Below are positions 21,308 through 32,900 of a DNA stretch of 64,000 nucleotides, one piece after another. This DNA is from Dendrolimus kikuchii (taxonomy: Eukaryota > Arthropoda > Insecta > Lepidoptera > Lasiocampidae). The notes below the pieces were generated by a model, which saw only the letters and a list, made by a program, of their open reading frames with translations, made no database searches and was not told the DNA's origin. The stretch is from NCBI GenBank assembly GCA_019925095.2, contig CM034398.1:2479001-2543000 (forward strand), written 5' to 3'. Position 1 is the first letter of the stretch. The number at the start of each line of letters is the position of its first letter. The position numbers were made by a program, and so were the translations under genes.

Positions 21308-21319
21308 AAATTAGAAGTA

Positions 21320-21813
21320 ATATAATAAAATAAATAAAGAAGTAATATACTTAGGTTTTAATTCAATATGAAATAAATTTTAGATTATAATCTGTCTACA
21401 GATCTAATCGAATTATTATTATTCTAATGAGACGATCACAAATTTTGAAACAATATCTATCAAATACATATAAACAATGCATTTCAAAGCATAGGTGTAA
21501 TTCAATAAAGCAGAGTATTTAATTTCGATATTCTTGAGTTTTGACTCAAAATTCATTCGCAAAGTAAATACATAGTATCAAAAGCGTTACTGTCGACAGT
21601 ATTTAACGAGGTGGATAAAACAGCTCTTTCTAGAATAATTAGGTACTCTGTATCGTAGACATAACATAGGTATACAACACTTAAGTATATCTCCTTTATG
21701 TGCTGTAAGACTTACATATATGCTTCAAGCTGCTACAAGAACTCGGTTTCAGTTAGATAATTCAAACCTGCAATTTTACTGGGTTGTAACAAGTATGTAA
21801 TTTTTATATATTA
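21320..21813. other. AT-rich spacer
   Basis: Nothing recognised apart from possible 3' end signals of the upstream gene near its start. Confidence 0.4.
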
Positions 21814-22197
21814 CTAGCTGACCCGGCAAACTTCGTACCGCCTCAGAATCAATAAATAAAAAACATTGATTTCTGAACGACGGGATGGACGTCAAACGTT
21901 TGACGTTCAAAACCAAACAACTGAAAAAATACTTCACTTATAAATTTAATTTGTTTTCTGAACGACTTTTAAATTTAATTGATTTCTAAACGACGGGAGG
22001 AACATCAAATGTTTGACAGATAGGAATAGTTGCTAAGGGAAAGCGAAGTTGTTATTTTTACTATATTCTAAGCTTAGTTTTCATATTTACTCACCTTTTA
22101 AACCTTCCCTGGACTTCCACAAATAATTCAAAACCAGAATTAGCCAACTCAATCCAGCCGTTCTCGAGTCTTAGCGAGACCAACGAATAGCAATAGA
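21814..22197 (-). mobile_element. Helitron-like repeat
   Basis: Right-hand CTAG end at 21814 (ACTAGCTGACCCGGCAAA on the plus strand). Contains TTTCTGAACGAC repeated three times. Confidence 0.5.
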
Positions 22198-22200
22198 TTT

Positions 22201-22235
22201 ATATATATATGTATATATATATATATATGTATTAA
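22201..22235. repeat. (TA)n microsatellite
   Basis: Imperfect TA dinucleotides with TG interruptions. Confidence 0.8.
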
Positions 22236-22256
22236 AAAAGCATAAAAAGAATCGAT

Positions 22257-22512
22257 AAATATACATGTGAAGTAATAATAACAATCGGCAGACAAACACA
22301 CACATCGTATAACCCCAAAATAAAGCAAGTTATGCATGTGTTATGGGTAATATACAACGGACCACTCTGGGGTCGATCCCAGACACCCAGACCATTGTAA
22401 ATAACGGAGAAAATACGTTTCCGAAATTTACAATGCCAGGAATCGAACCCGGACCCTCTGCGTTGCAGTGAGGTAGGCCGGCAAAGGCTCAGTCCGCTCA
22501 ACCTCAGAGACC
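22257..22512 (-). mobile_element. tRNA-headed SINE (type 1)
   Basis: Minus-strand B box GGGTTCGATTCCTGGC and A box GTTGAGCGGACTGAG near the right end; body close to 27288-27523. Confidence 0.75.
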
Positions 22513-22527
22513 TTAGATAACCTAGAC

Positions 22528-22831
22528 CAGTGGTCGGCAAAGTGCGGCTCCGGAGCCGCTCTGCAACAAATATCCACGGAAGACGCAATAATAAATCTTA
22601 TTGGTGAGAATTTGGAATCATGACTAAAATTAAAAACAACAACATACAAACCTGACTTACTGAAAGTTTCCAAGGAGATGAAAGCACATTGTTCGCATTT
22701 ATTAAGTGTGAAATTTAGTTTTATTTAGTGTAATAAAAGTTTACTAAACAAGCAGATTTGGCTCCCAATTTTTTTTTTTTTTTTGTAATGTTCATATTTG
22801 GCTCTTTGGCTAATAAGTTTGCCGACCACTG
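22528..22831 (+). mobile_element. hAT-type MITE
   Basis: TIR CAGTGGTCGGCAAA at both ends. 8-bp duplication ACCTAGAC/ACGTAGAC (7 of 8) at 22520-22527 and 22832-22839. Confidence 0.85.
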
Positions 22832-23198
22832 ACGTAGACCATAAAATCCTTAAAATAAATTTTGATTTTAAAACCCACAGAGGTTTTAGAGGACTTTAAA
22901 TATGGACTATGTATGTAAATGTTAGAATCTCGCTAGCCTTTGAATGGCAAGTATAGCTCGCGCAACTTATCTGTGAAATGTCAAAAATGGAACCATGTCC
23001 ATGGCGGCTGTAATTGCATTGTTTGCCATTTGCCGTTGAAATTTCTTAGGAATTGGGGCTGTCAGTTCTAAAAAAACTGTTTATTCGTTACCGGCGTTAT
23101 GTTTAACGCTACAAATAAGACAGTTGTCCGCGATCAATGACTATAACATACCAGATGTAGCCCGAGCATTATAATATATGATTATCTTAGATTGATGT

Positions 23199-23430
23199 AC
23201 GTACATACATACATAGCTTCACTCCAGTTCCCTTGCGGGGTAGGCACGAACAACAGAGCGTCATTCAGGCTTGTTCTTACACACCTCACTCGCTTCTTTG
23301 ACATTCATAGCTCTTGTTATGCACGCTCGTCTGTTCTTAACGCTCCTGACATCACCTTCTGCTAGTATACGATCAATTTGATCATGGAAGGTGTGTCGTG
23401 GCCTTCCACGACTTCTGCATCCATCCATCA
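23199..23430 (-). mobile_element. Family A LINE tail (A7)
   Basis: Duplication TTAGAYTGATGT (11 of 12) at 23187-23198 and 23431-23442. Confidence 0.8.
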
Positions 23431-23709
23431 TTAGACTGATGTGATGTATTTAAATGCCTTTGATGATTATTCAGAGATTGGCAACACCTCGTCATGTCAC
23501 AGATAAGTTGGGAGCACTATATACACTTATACACACATATCTGAACTATGTAGTACAAAGTATATTATAAAATGTATTGTAATGTAATTTTTAAGTGCAT
23601 GAAATGTTTTCTATTATAGTCTTAGATGTTATTAGGTAAAAAGTACAGAAATTACATATAAGAAAGGGGAAGATGTTTGAACATTTGTTACGATACAACA
23701 CCTTGTTAA

Positions 23710-23960
23710 CCCTTAAAGGGGCCAAATTTAACAATATTTTTGTCCACAATCGGCCAGCTGCCATCAAAATTACCGCGCCAAAACCAAGAGAATTATATCG
23801 TCTCTTTTACTCTAATATAAATTCTATGTAGTTAGAGGGAGAAAGCATCAGTTCATCGTTCGTATCAATTATCTGTATTTGACCACAAATTTGTGGTGCT
23901 TCCCAATTAGCCATGTGTGAGAATTCGGCAACAAATTTGTTGTGGTTCCGTCTTAAAAGG
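23710..23960. mobile_element. piggyBac-type MITE
   Basis: TTAA at 23706-23709 and 23961-23964; TIRs CCCTTAAAGGGGCC and CCTTTTAAGACGG. No coding capacity in 251 bp. Confidence 0.6.
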
Positions 23961-23964
23961 TTAA

Positions 23965-24140
23965 GCACATTAGTCGAAGGTAAAATGGAAGCAAGAAGAG
24001 GGAAGGGAAGGCCAAGGCATTCATGGATCGAAAAAAGGAAAAAGTGGGTGTCGTGTCGGACAAAAAAGTAAACAACTGACCCTTAATAGAGAAGATTGGA
24101 GGAGGCGCCATCGAGAAGAGCACAGCTCTTAAATTATGAT
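23965..24140 (+). pseudogene. LINE reverse-transcriptase C-terminal scrap
   Basis: Reads VEGKMEARRGKGRPRHSWIE, then stops, then REDWRRRHREE, the layout of RTE-like RT C-termini. Too short to classify. Confidence 0.45.
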
Positions 24141-24303
24141 GGTGATCATAGATGAAGTAGATTAAAATTTTCAAAAAAATATCCTTTATAGATATTAGTT
24201 AAAAGATACGGAAATTTACCAGTGTCAGTTACATTTTAACGAAGTGTTAAAATTTCAAAACAAATGTAGTGCGCGCCGAAGCGCTAGTCACCTTCTGAGG
24301 TAT

Positions 24304-24319
24304 GGGGGGGGGGGGGGGC
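24304..24319. repeat. Poly(G) tract
   Basis: About 15 consecutive G after GTAT; its length is unreliable in assemblies. Confidence 0.9.
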
Positions 24320-24712
24320 GATTGACAAGACGCACACGATATATTTAAGTGCAGATAAATCTCAGAATAACATGTTAGAATTAATGTAATGGGTACCTAA
24401 TTGTAATATTGTATTTTTCTATTTCCTGGTTAAACAAAAAAATTCAAGTGTTGATTATATTTTATTTACGATACAAAACAATTTTATAAGCAAATTAACA
24501 TTTCTCAATAAGTAAACAAAAAAACACTATCACCGTTATAGAACATTATAAAAAAAAATCAAACCGACTTAAAAAAAAATCACAAAACTTTTTCACTGAT
24601 CGTGTAATTGGTGGACCCATCTTAGGATATTCTATCTCGTGTATGTTTGGAACAAACTAGCGAGAACAACTAAATCGTGTAACCGTCGCGGTGGTCGACG
24701 GCGGACTGAGTT

Positions 24713-25280
24713 TTTTTTGTTTTTTTTTTGTTTTGAGGCGAGGGAAAATGCTTAACCGATTACGCACAAACTGGGTCGTTGCTAGGGGAACGACACGCGT
24801 CGGTCGGGGTGATAACATTGCAGCAATAGTATGCTCTTGGCGGTGCTCCGTCCGCGATCGGCGTCACAGAATAGTGTGGAAGAATCCGAGCGTTGCTGCA
24901 CGAGCGAGCAACCCCAATACCCACTAAAAACGCCCTCCTCCCTGACGACCCTGCGCTTTTGTTTGTGTTGGAAAGGCTGAGATTTAGAACATAGTTACGC
25001 CCAGCCGATCCAGCGCAATAAAGTGCCTGGAGTGTGCCTTGAGAGAACACACCCCACTTCGTTGTGCGGGGGTAGAAGGTCCTTTGCTCTTCCTAGCAAG
25101 CTAAAGGCCCCCCGCGGTAAACGGAACCTAACTCAGGGAGGGAACTAATGCGCGTACCTGCCTCTCCGGGTGCCAGCTGAAGGCCGGCGACCTCGAGAAG
25201 ACGCATTAGCACGAGCTGCAGGGCTCCTCTCCCTATTGCGTTCTGCGGCCTCCTTGAGTGACATTACTGTCTCGCAATAA
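24713..25280 (-). mobile_element. Family F repeat
   Basis: Flanked by GACGGCRGACTGAGTT at 24697-24712 and 25281-25296. Poly(T) on the left shows a minus-strand poly(A) tail, so it is a retroposon. Confidence 0.75.
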
Positions 25281-25481
25281 GACGGCAGACTGAGTTAGCT
25301 TGACGTTTATCTACCTCCCCCGCCCTGCCGCTCACATACCTCAGGCGGTGACTAGCGCTTCCGCGCACACTAAGATATCATAACAGGAAAAAAGTGACGA
25401 ACATTTAAAACAAAATCAGCTGTGTGAACTTGTTTCATGATTAGAACAAACATTTCACGAACGGAACATCGGTAAACAACC

Positions 25482-25535
25482 AGACGCATGCGCAGTAAAA
25501 TTTTTTGGACGAAAATTTTTACTGCGTATGCGTCT
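25482..25535. repeat. Near-perfect hairpin
   Basis: AGACGCATGCGCAGTAAAA pairs with the reverse of TTTTACTGCGTATGCGTCT across a short loop. Confidence 0.8.
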
Positions 25536-25727
25536 ATTTTGGAATTCATTTATAAGTTTAAGATTTGCGGAATACAGCTATTTGTCGGTATGTAAATTGT
25601 TATTCTGTCAACGTATATCTTCAATTATATGGTAATACGCGGATGAAATAGCTAAATCCATTTATGGCCGGTTCCTATATCTTTCTACTCATTCGCTTGG
25701 CTTACATACATTTTGACATTACTTGTA

Positions 25728-26032
25728 TATATGTATATTATAATATCAGCCCATAAATATCCCACTACTTGGCTCGGGCCTCCCATTGTAGGGGGAACGG
25801 GCAGTATACCCGCCACACTTGTACAAGGCGGCTGGGCAGGCTCGACACATCGGTTATCTCGATGTGCTGGTTGCATCACGATGTTTTCCGTAACCGTTGT
25901 TAGCACGTGGTAATTGTAACAATATTTACATTAGGTCAGAAAACTAAGTGGCGCATGCGTTCCGGCCAGGATCGAACCCGCGCCCTTTGAGTTTGGGACG
26001 CGTGTGCTAGCCATTACGCTAACACGACTTTT
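25728..26032 (-). mobile_element. tRNA-headed SINE (type 2)
   Basis: Minus-strand head TAGCGTAATGGCTAGCACAC (A box) and GCGGGTTCGATCCTGGC (B box). Duplication TTACTTGTA at 25719-25727 and 26033-26041. Confidence 0.82.
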
Positions 26033-26041
26033 TTACTTGTA

Positions 26042-26514
26042 GAGAGCTTATGTCAAATTCTAACCGATAGTAAGGCAAATAAACGGACTGTAAGATATAG
26101 GTACCGGCCATTAGGAGGCTCCTTAAAGAAGAAACAAACAGAGAATCAGTTATTTCATGTAATTTTAGGTACATTTGTTTTGAAAGTTGCTCATCTATGA
26201 TTTTATTCAACCGATATCACAGTAAAGTACATTTAGTATTAAGATTATAGAATGCTCAACATTATTTTAATTAGAACTAACTAAAGTTTTATTTGGTAAT
26301 TGCAGAATTTTATTGTAGGATTAAAATGCACTCGTTTAAGGAAATAAAAACACAAAATTATATAACAAAAACTTGTTTTAATTGAATTCCCTTATATATT
26401 TAATAAAAAAAAATCAACATAAAATATAAAACGGAGTGAATAACATTTGTATATTATATTTCGTCATGAAATGCTTAAAAATTACTTAAATTAATAATTA
26501 CGTATTTTTTTATT
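26042..26514. other. AT-rich spacer
   Basis: No gene or repeat recognised. Confidence 0.4.
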
Positions 26515-26746
26515 TATTTTTTATTGCAGTAGTTCAGCAGACAGGCAGACGGCCCACTTAATGGAAAGTGGTTACCATCGCCTATGGACATTTGCAACAC
26601 CAAACTTGCTACAAATGCGCTGCTGCTCTCTTAAAGGAGACTGGAACCTGGTCACCAATGCCGGAACACAACACAAGGTCGTTATGGCGGCATACTCTAG
26701 ACCAGCGGTGGTCGCCATCCAGTCGAGCAAATACCCTACCACCTGG
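26515..26746 (-). mobile_element. Family B repeat, 5' truncated
   Basis: Has the poly(A) end (plus-strand TTTTATTGCAGTAGTTC) but stops at CTACCACCTGG. Confidence 0.75.
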
Positions 26747-26997
26747 CAAAACGGAACGCCAAATACAATTCGAAGGCCGAATTCAATAGTGGCTTAGCTT
26801 CACTGACTGATTCGTTGTCATCGTAACTATTCAAGCACGGAGATGATGAGAGGTGTATGGAGTTCGCCCACTGACGATCTTCGTCACCTTGACTGCCAGT
26901 TGTTTTTTTTATACAGCTTAGAAATAAATAAAAAAATATTTGAAGAAATAGCGACGTACTCACTTTGCTAACATATATCTAAAAATAAAAACATATT

Positions 26998-27135
26998 TTG
27001 TACGCCGCATTTTCAGCAAACAAAGTTTGGACTCCGCTTATTGTTGTGCCGACATAATATCGGACACAACGCTGATTTTCAGTGCAAACCTTTACTTTTA
27101 GGCGTAATACTAAAACGACCCGATAATTTTAATAA
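26998..27135 (-). repeat. Family C repeat
   Basis: Reverse complement of 29146-29595 without its insertion: shared TTTGCACTGAAAATCAGCGT and GCTGAAAATGCG words. Nature unknown. Confidence 0.6.
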
Positions 27136-27287
27136 GTTTAATTTAAAAACTATTTACTTTGTAAATTATTATGTATATCTACATAGAATAAACAGTATAA
27201 ATATTTTGTTAACTTTATCATTTAAATAAAAAATTATAATAATAAAAAGCTTCAATGTACAGACACGGCATTTTTAGAATTTTATAA

Positions 27288-27523
27288 TATTATCGGCAGA
27301 CAAACACACACACACTGTATATCCCTAAATTAAGCAAGTTACGCTTGTGTTATAGGTAATATACAAAGGACTACTCTGGGGCCGATCCCAGACACCCAGA
27401 CCATAGTAAATAACGGAGAAAATACGTTTCCGAAATTTACTATACCAGGAATCGAACCCGGAACCTCTGCGTTGCAGTGAGGTACGCCGGCAAAGGCTTA
27501 GCCCGCGCAACCACAGAGGCCGA
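27288..27523 (-). mobile_element. tRNA-headed SINE (type 1)
   Basis: B box GGGTTCGATTCCTGG and a diverged A box (GTTGCGCGGGCTAAG) on the minus strand. Confidence 0.75.
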
Positions 27524-27930
27524 CAATTCATTCATTTCTATGTACACAAAAAATAAATTCTTGTGAAAACAATAATAGATTCTATTTCTAAGTATGAAAC
27601 CTTATTTGGATCAAAATGAGCGTGAATAGTCGTACGTAAATTCTGACAATTTATTTACATCATCAAAAGTGTGTTAACGCACGGCGAATTCCATTTAGGT
27701 AGCATCAAATTATGTGTAATTTCATTACTGTATTTTGGAGTACAGTTTTAAATAAACGTAGTGTTCAGGTTATTGGAGAAATGTCCAAAAATGGAATGGG
27801 TTGAAAATTCTCAGACTAGATTTGAACAAGTTGCCATAGACTAAAGTTCTTAAGCCCTGGTGGCTTATACCCCGTCTGAGCATTTATTTTACTTTTGTAC
27901 ATTTTATTTGCACGTCCATCAACTAGCGCA

Positions 27931-28470
27931 TTTTTAACAGTAAATTTCACACGTCATAATTGTTATACTTCAACATTTTTAACAGTAAATTTGACATGTC
28001 GTCATTGCTATACTTCAACATTTTTAACAGTAAATTTCACATGTCGTAATTGTTATACTTCAACATTTTTTAACAGTAAATTTGACATGTCGTCATTGCT
28101 ATACTTCAACATTTTTAACAGTAAATTTCACATGTCGTAATTGTTATACTTCAACATTTTTTAACAGTAAATTTGACATGTCGTCATTGCTATACTTCAA
28201 CATTTTTAACAGTAAATTTCACATGTCGTAATTGTTATACTTCAACATTTTTTAACAGTAAATTTCACATGTCGTAATTGTTATACTTCAACATTATTAA
28301 CAGTAAATTTCACATGTCGTAATTGTTATACTTCAACATTTTTAACAGTAAATTTCACATGTCGTAATTGTTATACTTCAACATTTTTAACAGTAAATTT
28401 CACATGTCGTAATTGTTATACTTCAACATTTTTTAACAGTAAATTTCACATGTCGTAATTGTTATACTTC
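27931..28470. repeat. 45-bp minisatellite, 12 units
   Basis: Units of 45-46 bp built on TTTTTAACAGTAAATTT followed by an ACATGTCGT core. Two variants (TTCACATGTCGTAATTG and TTGACATGTCGTCATTG) alternate through the first six units; the remaining units are all the first type. A 15-residue open frame runs along it, with no sign of being coding. Confidence 0.92.
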
Positions 28471-28500
28471 ATTGTTCCAGGCGACGTCGCATGGAACAAT
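28471..28500. repeat. 30-bp palindrome at minisatellite end
   Basis: ATTGTTCCA, then GCGACGTCGC in the centre, then TGGAACAAT. Self-complementary except for one G/A pair at 28480/28491, and it abuts the last repeat unit. Confidence 0.9.
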
Positions 28501-28536
28501 CGGATTCGAATTTTGATAGAAAGCATGCACCACTTA

Positions 28537-28652
28537 GGCTGGTATGCATAAACATTTAAGCGATGGTTAAAATAAAATAATCACAAACATATATGCCCTA
28601 AACAGCGATTATTTTATTTTCACCGCCCGTTAAATGTCTATGCACGCCAGCC
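28537..28652. mobile_element. 116-bp foldback MITE
   Basis: TTA duplicated at 28534-28536 and 28653-28655. Arms of about 46 bp (GGCTGGTATGCATAAACATT) pair along nearly their full length. Confidence 0.85.
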
Positions 28653-29145
28653 TTAGACATAGACTAATCTGCATACAGTGAATTTCGATTATAACGACGA
28701 TGAAGGGACCACTATAATTGCGTCGCTATATACGTAGAAAGAAAACTATTTATTGTCAAACAATAAAGACGCGCAATGCGTATTACACGCATATTAACGC
28801 CTGATGTGAACTTAATAAAACTAACTGATTCTTAGATCTACCTTTACCAACCCAAACATTTATGAGAAAGCGTACTAAGCTTATTCGGCCACTTTTTTAA
28901 CTAATACCAAATCGTGGAAAAAACCGATCATATTGCTCCTCAAAGTTACATATATTTCCATGAATATTTTATAGTTAAACTATATTCTAACAAAGTTAAA
29001 TGCGATTTTTAATTATTTTTTTTATTTTAGTGTTACGTTTATTATTGGTTTTTATAAAAATTTATTTGTTTTACTAATTAAATATTACATAAGTAGAATT
29101 CATTTTATTAATTATTATTTTGATTTATTATTTAATTAACAAAAT

Positions 29146-29595
29146 TGGGTCGTTTTGGTCTTCTTTTTTTATTGCAGGAGATCAGCAGACAGGCAGACGG
29201 CCCACTTGATGGGAAGCGGTTACCATCGCCTATGGACATTTACAACACCAAAGGTGCTACCAATGCGCTGCTGCTCTCTTAAGGGAGATTGGAACCTGGT
29301 CACTAATGCTGGAACACAACTCAAAGTTGTTATGGCGACATACTTTAGACCAGGGGTGGTAGCCATCCAGTCGGGCAAATGCCCTACCACTTGGCTGTGG
29401 GTTGTTAAGTCGCGTCTTACGACAGGCCACCCGGCCGCAGGAAATTGTATTCTTGCTCCGTTCCTGCACGGATGATCCTGATGGTCTTAGGCCAAAAGGA
29501 AGGTTTGCACTGAAAATCAGCGTTGTGTCGGATATTATTCCGGCACAGCAATATGCTGAGTGCAAACCTTGTTTGCTGAAAATGCGCCGTACAAA
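29146..29595 (+). repeat. Family C repeat with family B insertion
   Basis: TTGGGTCGTTTTGGTCTT on the left resumes as TGGTCTTAGGCC at 29481, after a family B copy. TGGTCTT is probably the target duplication. Confidence 0.6.
29164..29473 (-). mobile_element. Family B repeat, full length
   Basis: Poly(T)-ATTGCAGGAGATCAG to TCCTGCACGGAT. Same orientation as the aldolase gene, 300 bp past its stop; its AATAAA-rich tail is the first such signal on that strand. Confidence 0.78.
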
Positions 29596-29770
29596 TTGTG
29601 TATATGACCCCCTTACAACCGAGGTCGTTATAAATGAAATCCACTCTTATCACAATTACCACATGCTAATGACATAGGAAAACATGAAAAACCCTTATAG
29701 AGAGATTACCGCTGTGTGACACCCACCAATCCGCCTCGAACAACCATGGCAGGACATTACTGGGCCAAGG

Positions 29771-29941
29771 TTACTTCTGGACGTTAGCCTCTATTTCCTT
29801 GAGCACATAGGTGACCTTCATGATGGCCAGCCATAGGTCTTCGTCGGATATCTCCCGGTGTAAAGTCAATCGTATAGTCTTTGGATTGAATTCTATTACT
29901 TTGACTATGACACCTTCGTCATTAGTCGTCTTGCAATCACC
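29771..29941 (-). CDS. Threonine aldolase exon 6 and stop
   Basis: Starts after CTTTTTACAG. It encodes 56 residues ([20 protein letters not shown], then the C-terminal helix with [10 protein letters not shown]) and stops at 29773-29771. The 3' UTR side runs into a family C repeat at about 29595. Confidence 0.85.
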   Translation of the reverse strand, partial: GDCKTTNDEGVIVKVIEFNPKTIRLTLHREISDEDLWLAIMKVTYVLKEIEANVQK

Positions 29942-32900
29942 CTGTAAAAAGTTGAGAATTTAAAGTAATGACAATTGTCAAGTGCGGTGGCCAAAATCCC
30001 AGGACCCCGGGCCCTGCTGCAGGAAAACCTCAAACTTTCATATTTTTTAATGATTATTTTATTTTAGTTCGTAATACCGAAGTAAGAAAGAGAGTTGGTC
30101 TGAAAGAGAGTGTCGGAGTGAAGGTAAGGAAAGGAATGCTCCGGTGGTTCGGGCATGTGGAAAGAATGCATGATGAAAGAATGACAAAAGTGGATGGATG
30201 CAGAAGTCGTGGAAGGCCACGACACACCTTCCATGATCAAATTGATCGTGTACTAGCGGAGGGTGATGTCAGGAGCCTTAAGAACAGACGAGCGTGCATG
30301 ACAAGAGTTATGAATGTCAAAGAAGCAAGTGAGGTGTGTAAGAATGGGCCTAAATGGCGTTCTGTTGTTCGTGCCTACCCCGCAAGGGAACTGGCGTGAA
30401 GTTATGTACGTATGTATTTTATTTTAATGTTTTTAAAAAATCAATAATTATTTGTATTTTATTATAACAAAACAAAAATTAATACAGACTTCAAAAATAA
30501 TTAAAAAGCAGAAAAATAATATTGTGGCGAGCAATGATGGAATAATCTGGTTGCTTTCAGGAGTTTCAGAAAAATGTAGAAGATTCTGGAAGAAAAAGAC
30601 AAGGACAGATACGAAATTAAGATCTCAAGTCTAGAATAGGAGGTTCAGGAAGGAAAAGACAGAGAGAGATAGATGTTTAGAAAGGGATAGACAGTAAATA
30701 AAAGAATAACGGAAAAGAAGATCGAAATTATGGTTCCAGAAGATTCTTCCCGGTATAATAGGTCGGGGAAAAAGTCTTTTCGCATATAGTATGTATGAAC
30801 TTGTAATAAGATCTCTTTGGCTATACCATTTGGATCTGGCTGGTTTTTGCATCATTAAAAAGTTTTAATTTTAAGGAAGACAATTCCAAATTCAAATTAG
30901 GAAATGTGTGATTTTCATTTGTTTTTCTTATTGTTAAAATGAGTGAATCTAATGAAGATATTCGATACATTTTAAAATTTTACTACAAAAAAGGTAAAAA
31001 TGCAACACAAGCCGCGAAAAAAAATTTGTGATATTTATGGACCTAATGCAGTATCTGTGAGAGTAGCGCAAATTTGGTTTAAGCGTTTTCAATCCGAAAA
31101 TTTTGATATCAAAGATGCACGTCCCTCTGGTCGCCCTGTTACGGACAAAATTGATGCCATTTTTGAAAAAGTGGAGCAAGATCGGCATATTAGTAGTTAC
31201 GATATAGCTGGAGAACTGGGAATTGACCACAAAACGGTTTTGGCGCATTTGAAAAAAGCTGGCTACACGAAAAGCTCGATATTTGGGTGCCTCATGAGCT
31301 CACTGAAAAAAACCTAATGAACCGTGTACTCATTTGTGATTCTTTATTGCGACGTAATGAAACCGAACCATTTTTGAAGTAGCTGATAACTGGTGATGAA
31401 AAGTGGATCACGTACGACAAGAACGTGCGAAAAAGATCGTGGTCAAAGGCCGGTCAGGCTTCACAGACTGTGGCGAAACCCGGGTTAACTCGCAACAAGG
31501 TGATGCTGTGTGTATGGTGGGATTGGAAGGGCATTATTCATTATGAGCTGTTACCGCTAGGCAGGACCATCGATTCTGAACTGTACTACGAACAACTGAT
31601 GAGATTAAAGCAAAAAGTTGAGAGAAAGCGGCCGGAATTAATCAACAGAAGGGGTGGGGTTTTTCACCATGATAACGCTAGACCTCATACATCTTTAGCC
31701 ACTCAGCAAAAATTACGAGAGTTTGGCTGGGAGGTGTTAATGCATCCGCCGTATAGTCCTGACATTGCTCCTTCAGATTTTCACCTGTTTCGGTCTCTGC
31801 AGAATTCCTTAGGCAGTGTCAGGTTAACATCACGAGAAGACTGCTAAAACCACTTGTCGCAGTTTTTTGATCAGAAGCCCCAAAATATTTATAGCAATGG
31901 GATCACGTCCCTACCTACAAGATGGCAAAAAATTATCCAACAAAATGGCAGCTACATATTTTAGTCAAATGTAAATAAACTTTATAAAAAAACCTTTTGA
32001 ATTTTTACATAAAATGCGAAGAAACTTTTTCCCCAACCTAATATAAGCAGCGTAAGGCGCGTCTACAGAGGAGTTCAGTTGAAGACATGGAAGCAACAAG
32101 TGCGATAAGAGGGAGTTGGGAGAGAAGTTGAACAGGAGATGGTGACGAGTTAAGAGAGTTGGAAGAGAAGTTTAGTAGAAGACAAAAGTTTGGAGTGAGC
32201 AGTTCAGTGAAGGAGGAGTTTAGTGTAGTTTAAGAGAAGATCCAGAAGCGAACTTCGCGCGGTAAATTCGGAGGTGAGCACTGCAGTAGCAGGAGGTGGT
32301 CTACGCAATATCGGCGACGGTATTATGAATGAGACATCTCATCGTCGCGCGTCGGGGCAGAGCGTCGTTAGTCGTGCATGAAGGGGCAACCCTGCAGGAA
32401 CGAATCACGTACGGCTGTGTAAGGCAATTAACCCTTCAGCTCTTCCAACAGCCGCAAGACTAACACTATCACCATCTCGTAATATACCAAGAAAATATAC
32501 CCATTTCATACAAATACTATATAAACAGAGTGAGACAACAACACAATTAACGATCACGTGCCCAAACGCGATCTGCACTCTCATCGCGGACACTTATGTG
32601 CTAATAGTGAGCTGAGGGGTTAAAACGTTTAGTTGGAAAAATAACACGCACGTAACAACATTTCCTACATATTCAAGTGCGTGCAAATAAAAACATAAAA
32701 ATATGTTTCTTTCCTTTTGTTATTTTATGTTTTACTTGGCAGCGACTTCAAGTTGTTGTACAAAATAAAAAAAATGCTTTTTAGTTACTTTTGAAGTCGG
32801 TTTTAATTTTTTTTTTCCTATTTTTATTTTCTACTTTTTAGTACGGTACGCAAATACTTGAATAGTTTTAGAAAATAATAATATATTCTTTTCGAAATAT

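Larger units (their letters stand above)
24268..25371. mobile_element. TIR element with nested family F copy
   Basis: About 37-bp terminal repeats (GAAGCGCTAGTCACC and CTGAGGTATG words) with TA on each side. A poly(G) run lies just inside the left TIR. The interior is AT-rich and non-coding, split by family F at 24713-25280. Confidence 0.65.

Noticed and set aside
24304..24319. Poly(G) as a functional quadruplex
   Set aside because: A single run without the spaced G-blocks; more likely slippage or assembly noise.
27895..28140. Open frame of 15-residue repeats
   Set aside because: The frame exists only because the 45-bp minisatellite unit is a multiple of three; no start context, domain or flanking exon supports it.
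27931..28470. CRISPR-like array
   Set aside because: Units are contiguous with no unique spacers, and the genome is eukaryotic.
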